Positions 45,893 to 57,500 of a stretch of DNA of 64,000 bases are shown piece by piece. The stretch is taken from assembly GCF_036588685.1 (NCBI RefSeq), contig NC_086373.1, positions 55,373,164 to 55,437,163 on the forward strand. The letters are read 5' to 3'. The notes beneath the pieces are model-generated. The model worked only from the letters and a program-made list of their open reading frames with translations. It did not search any database and was not told the origin of the DNA. Position numbers and translations under genes: made by a program. The number at the start of each line of letters is the position of its first letter. The stretch's first letter is position 1. Source of the DNA: Mytilus trossulus (Eukaryota > Mollusca > Bivalvia > Mytilida > Mytilidae).

Positions 45893-46035
45893 TCACATGA
45901 TGTATCACCACGAGAAACCAATATCAATCGGTATCGAATGATGTATCACCACGACAAACCAATATCAGTCCTGAGGACCAAAGGTCCCGACGGTTGATAT
46001 TGGTCTGTGGTGATACAGCATGCAATAAGGATTTT
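45893..46035. repeat. Hairpin-forming element, copy with internal duplication
   Basis: As at 32931-33042 but the left arm segment with GATGTATCACCACGA is present twice. The right arm and the GGACCAAAGGTCC centre are conserved. Confidence 0.65.
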
Positions 46036-47037
46036 TCTATGCATGATATGTGTACATGTATCATATCTTTAAACAAAAATTAGATTCGTGACATGTAAGC
46101 GGACAACCATTTGAATCTGAGGCGGAAGCCTGTCAGATTTTTGAAATAAATAATCTTGTCTTATCACATATAAAATTATAATTATACTGAACATATGTTC
46201 TGGACTAATGTTACTACTCCTGTGTATTGATCTGTAATAATTTAACATTCGATGCTGGAGACATCTGTTTCAACATAATGATGTATAATTTGACCAAATG
46301 CTACCACTTAATGTTAAGTTGTGTATTAATCTGTTTATCATATATATTTTTAACAAAATCACATAATATGTAAGTGGACATTCAGTTGATTCTAAGGTGG
46401 TGTCTGGGAGTTGTTTTAGAAATAAATATTCCGGCTCCCATTTTACAATAGTCTTATCACACAAGCAAAATAAATAATCTGGCCCAATATACATTTTTGT
46501 AATCATTTTATACAAAGCTACATTATTAAAAGAAAATCCGGAACAAAACATTATCAGTAGTTATTTTGAGGGATGTAAAATATGCAGTGAACGTTCCAAT
46601 ATCTTTTTTCGCACATGGATAATAGTTGTGCCGAAAGTTGCCATGAGAAAACCACTATCAATAATGCTCTTCTGCGTGGGTGACTGTAATACAGAATGTT
46701 ATCTTTCGGACCAAAGAGAGGGACGGAGATGTAAATGGATTTATTTTAACAAGAATATTTTGTCCCATATTTAACAGCAGTTACAGTGACAATCCATGTA
46801 CAGAATGATTATCTCGGTTTTAGTTTGTTATAAGTACAATACTGTCTCATGTTTGCTTAATTGAACAGCGGTATACAACTGTTACTTTCATTTAAGGTGG
46901 TAGACCTGGGGTAAGGGGAATAACTCGTACACATACACTTGGTGTCATTGATGCGTTTTATTACGGCCCTTAATTTCAAGCATCTGTGTACACAGATCGT
47001 TTACCTTGGATACTGTGACAGACGCTGATTAACAACA

Positions 47038-47449
47038 ATGAGAGGTTTGTTCCAATCGAAAATAAAATCTAAACGCTCGAACTTTTTTAAAAATTTAAAC
47101 AGGTCTATTAACTTACAAAACGCTAATGACCATACTTATGTAAAACATAATTACATCGATATCGGGGCTGAAGAGGAAGTGGAGGATGAAATCGAAGGAA
47201 TGGTGATAGACAATGATTGGCAAGTTGGCAGACGCATCGTAGAATTGGGTGTCCTGGCGGAAAAGATGTACTGTTGTAGGTGCAATGTTCCTTTGCACCT
47301 GCATGATACCATCCATGAAAGAACAACAGGATTTGGCAGTTATCTCCACATAATGTGCACCAACCAAGAATGCCGAACAGTGACAGATGTGCCAACTGGA
47401 AAAGTCGGTCCAACTGGATCATTCAATATCACTGCCAAGATAGTTATAG
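47038..47449 (+). CDS. Mutator-like transposase exon 1
   Basis: Starts at ATG after AACAACA; contains an acidic stretch (GAEEEVEDEIEG) and the Cys-x2-Cys zinc-like cluster. Ends ATAG|GTAGAT (phase 1). Confidence 0.85.
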
Positions 47450-50400
47450 GTAGATAATTAAATATATCAATACTTTTTTAATCAAAACTTATTTCTATTT
47501 CTGTACAAATAAAGGACATACCCCCAATGCATGTAAACAGCGTACTACGATAAGCACACCCTTTTCCCCGTTTTATCGCTATCTGTTTATTACATTTAAT
47601 ACAACTCTTGTACATTATCGTGTACATTTCCTATTTCACCCCACAAAAGTAGAAAAATGTTGCATACATATCTATTTATGTTAGATTGTATCTGTAGATA
47701 ATATTTTAGAGAAGATGAGATTGACTTCTATAAATTTTAAATACATAATTGTGTGTATACATTGTAGTTACTTCCCCTGATTTTTTCCCATTTGAAATTG
47801 TCCTCCAAATTATGTTTCGTTTCAAAAAAGTCTTTTACAATATATTATCTATAAGAAAAGATATTTTCAAGTATCAAAAAGATAAAATAATTGTTCAAAG
47901 TTTATATTTAAAATAATAATTGCAATGAATGTTATTAATGTGCAGTATATTGTTTACATAATTGAAAAAGTTATAAATTTCCTTTGTCAATTCAAGTTAA
48001 TTTATGTCAATAATGATCCTGTAAGTAAAGGATGTTAAAACTTCTATTTGTCATTCTTATATATGTCTAGCCATTCTAAAATTTAATCCCTAGTCTACTG
48101 TTTAAATTGTGTAACAGCATTACATAACACTAGTTATATGTAAAATGAAAAAAGGTGAAACTACAAGGAATTTTATTTTTAAAGTTTGAAAAGTTAGGTA
48201 CATTGTACTACAAGGAATTTTATTTTCAAAGTTTCAAAAGTTTCAAAGCTTACTAAAATTTATGTGCCAGTTCTCATACTACTATTTATAGTAGTCTCAG
48301 GCCAGTTTCAACATTTTTTGAAAGATGTTACTGCCAGTTTTCTTTTAATACTCTTTAAAACTTTTCCTTTTATTTTGTTCAAGTTTCTAAGTTTTTATTA
48401 AATCAGGAAAATCAATACAAGTATAATGATGTCTTCCCCCGCATTAACATGATATTACATCACATAAATGAATATATATTATGTATGACAAAATATCAAA
48501 TCAAGGTTTAATGTTGCAAACAGTTAGTACATGTAAGGGACCACATCAAAAGTTAAATGTAGGATAAAAAACTTAATTTACATATTTTTTTTTTCATCCC
48601 TAAGTAATTAGTAAGTAATTTTTATTTGTTTGAAATTCAAAATTACCGGATTGACACCAAGCAATACAAAACATACAAACATATATATATATCATATCAA
48701 ATTCATAAACATTGTATACATATAAAATAGAATATGTGGTATTATTGCCCATGAGACAGCTATCCACAAAAGACCAAAATGACGACAAACATTAAAAACT
48801 ATAGGTAACCGTACAGCCTTCAACAATGAGCAGCTTCTGAAATAAAACTATGTCATTTTCTGATAGTTTTGACACCAAAAACTTAATCATGTAAAATTTG
48901 GAAACACATTTATATTATACAAATATTTGTATTTATTCTTGCCTTTGATATAGATGTTCTCATTTAATTTGTATCAAATTAATTGGTATTATCAATGAAA
49001 TGCCAAATGAGGATTCAGAAGGGGGGGAGGCCTTACATGGGAAAAAATTTGGTTGATAATATAGAGAAGCACTGAAGTGTGACTGGAGTGGTCCCCTTAT
49101 GTAGGTCAGCCCCCCCCCCCCTCTTGCATAAAGTTCTGGATCTGCCACTAAATGCTATTGCACTTATTGCTAGTCTTATGAGAATAATTATAAAAATTAG
49201 AAAATGTGGAATGATTGCCTTAAAGATAACTCTCAATCAAAGACCAAAAGATGTAAAAGTTAGCCACTGTGGGTCACTGAGCAGCCTTCAACAATGAACA
49301 AAACCCATAACACATAGTCATCTATAATCTAAAATGTCAAGAAATTACAATAATTGTAAAATATATGAATTCAAACTTATGTATTAAGTCCATTGTTACT
49401 GAACTAGTATACATGTACATATTTGCTTTGGGGCCAGCTGAAGGACGCCTCCGGGTACAGGAGCTTCTCACTACATTGAAGAATCATTGGTGGCCTTCGG
49501 CTCTTGTCTGCTCTATGGTGGGGCTTTAATACATTCCCAACTTCATTTCTCAATTTGACATTTTGTACAAAACAAAGAGTTATATGTAATCAGGAACATT
49601 TTGTACTATTAATTCAAAATGAATCAATTTCCTTCTATTTATGTTATGAAATTACTCATGTCAATAAGCTAAAACCAATTTAAATGTAATTTTTGTTTCA
49701 TAAAATGTTTTCTTTCATGTAGGAATGATACATGCTGGCCTAGGATATGCACAAATAAGAAACTTTCTGACAGAGTGTAACTTGCCAGTGATGAGTAAAT
49801 CTTGCTTCCAAAAACATGAGAAGAAAATTGGAAAAATCTTTGTGTCTGCTGCTGAAGAATCATGTAAGAATGCCCAACAACTGGAAAAGGAAATTTCTGC
49901 AGATAAGGTAATACTACATATCATATTATAATAAATTTGACTTTATATTTTAATCTACTTCTGGACCTTTTTCAAAGCTGACTTATACATAATATCAAAA
50001 TAAGAAAAAGTTGTAGCCAATGAGACATATCTCCACAGAATACCAAATTACACAGGAATTATCAACCATAGGTCACCCTACGGCCTTAAACAATGAGCAA
50101 AGCCTACACTGCAAAGTCTGCTATTAAAGACAATGAAATTACAAATGTAATACTATTCAAGATTTATTTATTCAATTATATATATATATATAAAATACTG
50201 AAGAATATTTTTCTAGACATTCAATGCGTTGTTTCCTCAGGGGGAGGGACCTGACAAACTTACATCTTGTACACAAAAAATATAAACTTATATTTTTTTT
50301 CCTTATCTGCATAGTATCGTCTATTCTAGAGGATCTGGTACAATTCAGAAAATTTACTGGTTGGTCTTTTTTTTTTAGACTTCTATATATAATAAATATA

Positions 50401-53400
50401 TATGTTAAATATTGGGCTGAAACAGATCAATAAATTTATTTCAAAGGGATTAATAAAATTTGTAAATTTTTGACTGGTTTTTTTTTTTATAATTCTTTTC
50501 TATGAAGCTAAAATGAACAATATAAATTTAAGAAATTTAAACAATTTGTTAACTACCTTATTGCAATGACTAATTTTTAAAAAATCATGAATTTTAGGAG
50601 TTGGAGCTTGAGGTCAGTTTTGATGCAGGTTGGCAGAAACGGGGATCCGGATTTAATTACAATAGCTTAACAGGTAAACTTGACTTTGTAAAAGAGGGAT
50701 GAAAGATACCGGAGGGGGACATTAAAAGCCATAGATCAAAGACAAACTGACTACGCCATGGCAATGATGGCTAAATAAGAAAAAAGTTTTCACTTTATTT
50801 AACTTTGCATTATTTATATTTGTTGGTACAATTGTCTAAAAAGATCAAAACCTGTTATCACAATCCAATACAAATACTATAGTATATATATAAATTTCAA
50901 TTATTAATGGACATTGGGGTATCCAAGGGTTGGAACCAATCCCCCCCCCTTTTTTTAAATGGCTGTATCCGCCCCTGATGGGTATACAACAAACTATATG
51001 TTCATTCAATATTTCACATTATATGACATACAATATATATATATATATGTTTTATGTATGAGATTCTCACTTATATATCAGTATACTAGTAGTACTACCA
51101 GCTGGTCAACCTAAAAATAATGTAATGAATGAACATTTGTAGACCTGCTAGCTTAGATGCATTTAGATTCAAGTTCAAAATATTTAATACAGAATCAGAT
51201 GTTATATCCAATTTTAGACTATTGATTCATGTTGACAAATTTTTCTACTGTTATAGAGAATTTCTATACTTCATAGAAGTACTAAGTATATATACATGTA
51301 TACAGTCTCTATTTTAGATTTATTGTGTTTTATTCTTTCTGGCTGACTGATCCAATCCTACATGATTTTCTATTCATATTTTAAATAAATATTTAGTCTA
51401 TTTCTAACAAATAAAATTTCTACCAAACTTTGTAATTTCAAATTGAATTACAGGACATGCTTCAATGACAGGAAAGCAAACAGGGAAAGTGACCTGTTAT
51501 GATATCAGAAGTAAAAGTTGTAAATTTTGTGAGCATCATGAGGGAAAGAAAGACACAGTTCCAAGTCATGACTGCTGTAGAAATTGGTATGGGTCTAGCA
51601 AGTCTATGGAACCAGATATGGCTGTTTCCATGGCACATAAGATGAATGATAATGAATGCCCGATTGATGTAATTCATGCTGACAATGATTCTACTACCAT
51701 GTTAAAACTGAAACTGGACTTTGAAAACTTGAAGAAAAAGGACGACCAAAATCACACTACAAAGGGAATAACAAAATCACTGATTGAATTGTCTAAAAGG
51801 TAATGAAAGTTATGTTTTCAGTCATATTGTTTTTTTGGGCTCTTGTCTTAGCTATGAGGATCTAAAAGGGGATCCTTCAATTCTGTATTCTTTTTTTTAT
51901 GCAATTTTCTCTATTATCTGATCTTTATTTTTCAGCACCTCATTATTCCCTAATCTTTATTATTTTGTCCATTCCCCTCTATTCTTTTATTTTTTGGCCC
52001 ATAATTTTCTATTATATGACCCTCATTAACACCCTCACCTATGTTGAGCAAATCATATTATAACATTTATTGTTGAGCACTTCATGTATAAATGTTAATG
52101 TTCACTGGATTGGCATTTCAGTGGGCCAGTGGTGGATCCAGAAATTTTCATAGGTAGGGGACCACTGCCTGCCTTAGAGGGGACACTTTGGTCATGCAAC
52201 ATTGATTTCCTATATAATTACCAAATTCTTCCTCTCAGAAAAAAGGGGTTCTATTTAGGTTCAATCAATCAATATTAGATAAAAAAAGAGATTTTTCATC
52301 CCTGTGCAGTTTTAGTCAAACTAACTTAAATTTAATTATTCATTTAACACCCTGATTTTAAGTTACAACTGATGTAATGATAAATTATATGATTTTGTAG
52401 GCACAAGGAGCTGAAGCCAGGAGAAGTAATTCCCTATTTGAACCGATGTTTCATGTATGCTATAACACAGAACAGCAGTAGTGAACTTGAAATTGATGAG
52501 GGTCTTTCCAGAATTGTTCCCCATGTCTTTGGAGATCATGAATTGTGTGGTGCAGTAGACTGGTGTACATTTAAAGATGATCCTATATCTTTCAAGTATG
52601 CATGACTCATGATGATTTTTTATGTTTTTTTTTATATTGTAACATTGCTGTCTCATTCACAATAACCACATCACTTTTTTACCGAAAAACATTAATATTT
52701 TCAGGCGTGGATCCAGCCATTTTAAAAATGAGAGGGTTCCCAACCCAGAGTAAAGGGGGCTTCCAAGTATATGCCCCCATTCAAATGCTTTGATCTGCCA
52801 AAAAAAGGGGGTCCAACCCCCGGAACACCCCCCTTGTACTTGAGGTTTTCTGCTAGCAGTTAGGTCATTTAATTTTTGCAAATTTTTAACTGTAATGAAA
52901 ATTTAAAAAAAAAAAAATAGTTCATATAAAAATAACTTTAAAAAAAATAATTATAGTTCAACTGTACAAACAAATGCTAACATTATTAAATATGTAAACA
53001 TTTATTGTATATAAGATATAAGAAGATGTGGTATGAGTGTCAATGAGACAACTCTCCATCCAATAACAAATTGGAGAAAAAAACATAATCTGTAAAAGTA
53101 TGGTCTTTGACACAGGGCCTATACACATTTTTACCTAGTCATAAATGTAAAAAAATAATAATCATATTCAGCTAAATGACATATGTCATCTTAATCTGTT
53201 ATTACAAACTATAAGCAGATAGGGCATATATCCTTATGCAATACAAACTTTACATACATTCATGTCAATACCAACCATATTGAACACTTTAGTAATACTT
53301 GTGTAATAGTTTAGCTTGATTAAATTACCTTAAGATTTAAAGAAATTTTGTTTATTTAGATATAAAAGTCTTCCTAATGGAAAGCCTCTGATTAGTGAAG

Positions 53401-53503
53401 ATTTGAGGAGAGATTTAGAGAATCTTATAGAGAAATATAAGAGCAAAGCATCTTCACTCAGAAATTTAGGATCCACACAGGCTAATGAGAGCTTCAACCA
53501 TTC
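47038..53503 (+). CDS. Mutator-like transposase gene, six exons, 3'-truncated
   Basis: Exons 47038-47449, 49723-49907, 50598-50673, 51454-51799, 52401-52595 and 53360-about 53495 join with phases 1, 0, 1, 2, 2 and consensus GT-AG sites. No stop interrupts about 450 codons. Order: basic N-terminus, zinc-binding-like Cys cluster (YCCRCNVPLHLHD, HIMCTNQEC), GLGYAQIRNFLTE, SFDAGWQKRGSGFNYNSL with the first catalytic Asp, a second Cys/His cluster (CKFCEHHEGK, HDCCRNW), GSSKSMEPDMA, HADNDSTTM with the second Asp, PHVFGDHELC and LPNGKPL. It stops after QANESFN, where relatives continue, so the end of the protein is lost. These features match the Mutator-like transposase domain family widespread in molluscs. 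Confidence 0.85.
47450..49722 (+). other. Intron 1 of the Mutator-like gene
   Basis: AT-rich. Carries minus-strand members of the GTTGTCTCATTGGCA family at 48715-48840 and 49200-49310, and a repeat with a long C run and GTTCTGGATCTGCCACT (49010-49150). Related GGATCC-type repeats occur in other introns near 50930-50985, 52125-52260 and 52700-52840. Confidence 0.6.
49723..49907 (+). CDS. Mutator-like transposase exon 2
   Basis: Acceptor TTTCATGTAG, donor AAG|GTAATA. Encodes MIHAGLGYAQIRNFLTECNL and a helical KKIGKIFVSAAEES segment. Confidence 0.85.
50598..50673 (+). CDS. Mutator-like transposase exon 3
   Basis: 76 nt between ATTTTAG and GTAAAC; encodes ELELEVSFDAGWQKRGSGFN and carries the presumed first catalytic Asp. 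Confidence 0.85.
51454..51799 (+). CDS. Mutator-like transposase exon 4
   Basis: Acceptor AATTACAG, donor AAAAG|GTAATG. Contains CKFCEHHEGKKDTVPSHDCC, GSSKSMEPDMAVSMA and DVIHADNDSTTMLKL. Confidence 0.88.
52401..52595 (+). CDS. Mutator-like transposase exon 5
   Basis: Acceptor GATTTTGTAG, donor TTCAA|GTATGC. Encodes GEVIPYLNRCFMYAI, then PHVFGDHELCGAVDWC. Confidence 0.85.
53360..53503 (+). CDS. Mutator-like transposase exon 6, cut by the junction with unique spacer
   Basis: Acceptor TTTATTTAG; encodes YKSLPNGKPLISEDL to GSTQANESFN. From about 53496 the DNA matches 33961 onward (the ordinary gene spacer), so the open frame beyond this point is not transposase. Confidence 0.75.
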
Positions 53504-53701
53504 TCTGACCTTTCGTTTAAAACAGGCATTTGGGTTCACGAATACATGTCTGTTTTTAAAGAAAGCAACTTGTTTTTCTTTTTATTAAGTAGTGCAGTGA
53601 ATTTATGACACTTTCTGTATTTAATTGCTGTCAAATCAGCCATTATCCTACACAGTAAAAGAATATAAAAAATTTGACGTATATACATAAAATAAAACTG
53701 T

Positions 53702-53707
53702 TTTATT
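53702..53707 (-). promoter_or_regulatory. Polyadenylation signal AATAAA, NXPE gene 3
   Basis: AATAAA on the minus strand 52 nt past the stop codon, conserved with gene 2. Confidence 0.55.
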
Positions 53708-53758
53708 ATAATAAGTTATATAATAACATATAGGAGGATAGTCTGTTAGTTGAAAATA

Positions 53759-54549
53759 TTAACAAATATATGACAGCAGTTCATGTATCATTGTTTTTCT
53801 TAAATCGTAAGGTGGATGCATATCTTTATTTTCTGAAGAAACTGTGATATCCCATTCGTTTAGATACACAATTTTATGTTTGATATTGTCAAAAATTTTG
53901 AATATCATTTTATCCTGCAAATATCTCACAAAATCATACGGAACACCTTCATTGTATTGTTCGAAGTAATGTGGACCTTTAATGAATATTTTTGCGCCAG
54001 GCACACGATCCAAGAATTTAACTATAGCGTCTTTGGCGTTCATTACATGTTCTTCATAAACTGACAATGGAGCATAACCTATATGTATATACAAATGCAG
54101 CACTACGATCGGATTTTTAGAACGTATTACGTTAAGATGATAGCTTGCAGGTTTGAAATGATGTATTGTCGCATTTCGTGAATAGGTGAAAAATGGGAAC
54201 TCATGCGCAGCCCATGTAACAGTAATGTTGTCTCTCTTTTTTTTACTAAACGCTTTAATTGGTTGATGATAACCTTTCAGAGCATCTGATGTCCTTTTAA
54301 CTGAGAGTTCAAGATTTAAAATATCAGCAATTGATAAAAGCCATTCTCGCACTGTAGAATCTCCAACCATGTAAAACTCCCGGTTTCGTAGACAGGCTAA
54401 ATACCTGTTAAAACTTGGTTCATTTTTTTTGTGACATAAGAGATTATGCCACGTTTTATTATAAAAATATCCAACTGGGGACGAAATGTTCCATGTGACT
54501 GAAGGATTTATTAGACTACACGAGTGCTCTGGATGACCTATGGTTTTAT
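53759..54549 (-). CDS. NXPE gene 3, exon 4 (PC-esterase domain)
   Basis: Acceptor TTTTTGCAG before 54549; same length as in gene 2 (263 codons with stop) and the same motifs, with REFYMVGDSTVREW and GYAPLSVYEEH as small differences. Confidence 0.92.
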
Positions 54550-57500
54550 CTGCAAAAAGAAAAACATTACACAAGTGTCCCCAAAAATGCAACTGTATTC
54601 ATATTAAACAGACATGTTATAAGCTTGACATGAATATAATAAATTATTTTAAGGATTATACATGAGATTTATTTTTTGTGTATGAACATTCTATTTTAAG
54701 CGCCATGAAAACTTCGTCACAATCTTCCGTGTGTCCAAAATATTATTTTCTAATTGATACCTTGAGTTTAGCTTGTTCGTGTATTGATACTTATACAGAT
54801 GGGAGATATATCGACAGAAAAATATCAATCAATGTTTGTGTCAATAGATCGAAGGACAAGGTCACTGGAAACAAGAAAAAGATATCAGGATGATAACCTG
54901 AGTGTCATTTACTTCATTGAAATGAAACGTACACAGATTGAATATTTAGTAAAGTAAAATATTCTATTGATTTTAAGGTCAAAGTCATGAAAACTGTTCC
55001 GAAAATATTTTTTAGAGGAAAGCAGTTTTGAAATGGTTACTCGAAGTGCCCTTTTTGAAAATATAGTGCAGTAGTATATTCCTTTTAAAATTGAGGCCAC
55101 CAGATTAAAGTTCAAGGTTCCTTTAAAAATCTCTTTTAAAAAAAAGTTATAGTTGGTGTTTGAATCTAGTGTTGGCAGCCAAATTATGTTGACATGAAAT
55201 TTACATCGAAATGGTGATATTTTCAAAACATTATACATACACTTCTGTTCTCGAACTATGAACAAAGAATTGATTCATTTAGTAAAAACATATTTCCATA
55301 TTCAATGTTCAGTTTTCAACAAAATTCTTATATTTAACTGTGATTTTTTTTTATTATTAAACGTCATGTTGACCAAAGTTATAGTTGTCTATCTAATACT
55401 GTTTTATATCCCCTTTGTTTTGTTTTTTTTTATTAATTTTGTGTTTTTATTGTGTCATAGATCAAATTTGTTCAGTATATGTTTACTCGTTTTTCTTGAT
55501 ATGTCTTTTGATAGAGTTAAACCATTTCAGTAGATAGTTGTCCATTCGTTTGATTTGTTTTGTAATTTGATTTTAACATGTGATTAGTGAATTTCAGTTT
55601 GAATTTTCCTCGGAGTTCAGTATTTTTGTGACTTTACTTTATATTGCCATTGGTGTCAGTAACAGGGTCGTTAACTTGTTATATTTCTCATTAAGATAAT
55701 AATTGATCAAAAACGAATTCAATTTAAACCAGCGTCTAATTCTATTATGTTTACTTCTGAAAATAAAGTATCAATTATAGTTATGTGATAATACCTTATT
55801 TATTACCTATGGATCTACGAGGCAAAGTGACCTGTCCACGAGGATTGTCAGTAGCTTATCAATAACTTCCAATGAATTTCTCCCTACCTTATATTTTGTA
55901 GGTCTAATGCAAAACACTTTTTGAATATTTTCACCGCTTGTTGTACGATTTTCCATTTTTTATGTCAAAAAATAATATATTAGTATTATTTTGGCATAAC
56001 CATGAAAACGGTGTCGTAATGATGTTTTTAATTTTACCAGTGCGTGTAATAAAACATCTAGGATGAACTGTTATAACCTCACATCTCATTGTTTGATTAA
56101 TGTTTAATACGGATTTCAGAGAAAATACTTGATACATGTCATTACTTAGATCACGAATAGTTACGAGGAATTCAACATTGTACTGGTGACCTGTCTATAT
56201 TTGCTATGATATTATCAGTTTTTGTTTCGACTTACGAATAGCGATTGTCTTTTTGGTTTTTCTTTTTTTCCGCTCGATATGCTCGAAAAAAAAATATAAT
56301 AAAAAGTATTGGTCAACGGACTTTTTTCATGCTACAGGTTGTGCAATACTTTATAAAGATAACGCAAGGAATATCCATTTTTTTTGTTGATAAAATGCAA
56401 AAAAAATGAAAAACTATAAAGACAAAATGTGAGAAGATAGCTCATATAACATGCCTGCAGATGAAAGAAAAAAAAATTGGGTCACCGTATTTGTTTTCTT
56501 GCTAGAAATTAAGGTTGGTAAATTCCCAACACTAAATTATAAAAATTACTTTATCCGAGTTATGTCCCCTTCTATCTGAGTTATATTCCTGTGTGTGTCA
56601 AAGATTAAAAAAATCAAACAAAAATATGTGGTTTTTATAGCAAATACAGACGTAAATATGACAAAACACAAATGTTCTGTACTATATTGCAACATGAAAA
56701 TTCTTACACACGAGTTACACACTACTCTCAAAATTTGCACATTTCATTTAAGATCTAAACCTATTGTTATATGCTACTTCAAAATTCAAGATGGAGGAAG
56801 ATACCCCAGTTACCTTAAATAACTGAATGCAATTTTTGTGCAAGAGATATTACCTATAACCATGGTTACTTTAATAACTTACCACCAAGTACATCAACTT
56901 TAAATTCCTTTATGATTTTATATCTGGTAGAACTGCAAGTATAAACATTTTTTTATATTACGTTTACAAACGATCATATAAAAATATATGTCAAACCGTC
57001 ACTAAGAGCAAATCACAAAGGTTTTCACGTATATGAACACATCATTTCAATCGGCTCACACATATATAACGCATCTCTTAAATATATTTAACAATAAAAG
57101 AATGTGTGGTCAAACAAATTAGTTTATTTTGTACAGATTTGCATTTGTACAACTCATATATACTAGTATGCACAAAGATTCTTCCTCTTAATTTGCAAAT
57201 GCATTCGTTAAGTCCCTTTGTATGTCAAGTTGTCCCAACGATAACATGTTCTGAAATTCAACAACTTAACATGTTAACTGAACCCTATTGTACGGTGGCA
57301 GAATGCGGTCATGAAAGAAAAAGAATATGTCAGTCCCTCAAGATACTATGGCGTTCCTCAAGATTATATGTCGTTCCCACAAGAAAGTTATCTCGTTCCT
57401 TAAAGATGCTATGCCGTTCGTTCAAGCAGAACAAATAAAATAGAAGTAATGTGAGATACGTTTTACAGGCGATTACATTGAGTGTGTAGCTTAATGTAAT

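Larger units (their letters stand above)
46896..53495 (+). mobile_element. Mutator-like DNA transposon insertion, 3' end missing
   Basis: Flanking DNA matches the gene 1/2 spacer up to 33923 on the left and from 33961 on the right, so 6.6 kb here replace 37 bp there. It starts GGTGGTAGACCTGGGGTAAG and carries the spliced transposase gene listed separately. It ends inside the sixth exon with no matching right terminal repeat, so the element is truncated. Introns hold members of other mussel-type repeats. Confidence 0.7.

Noticed and set aside
53496-53588. C-terminal continuation of the Mutator-like transposase (LTFRLKQAFGFTNT)
   Set aside because: This DNA is also present at 33961 onward where no transposase exists, so it is spacer sequence read in frame by chance.
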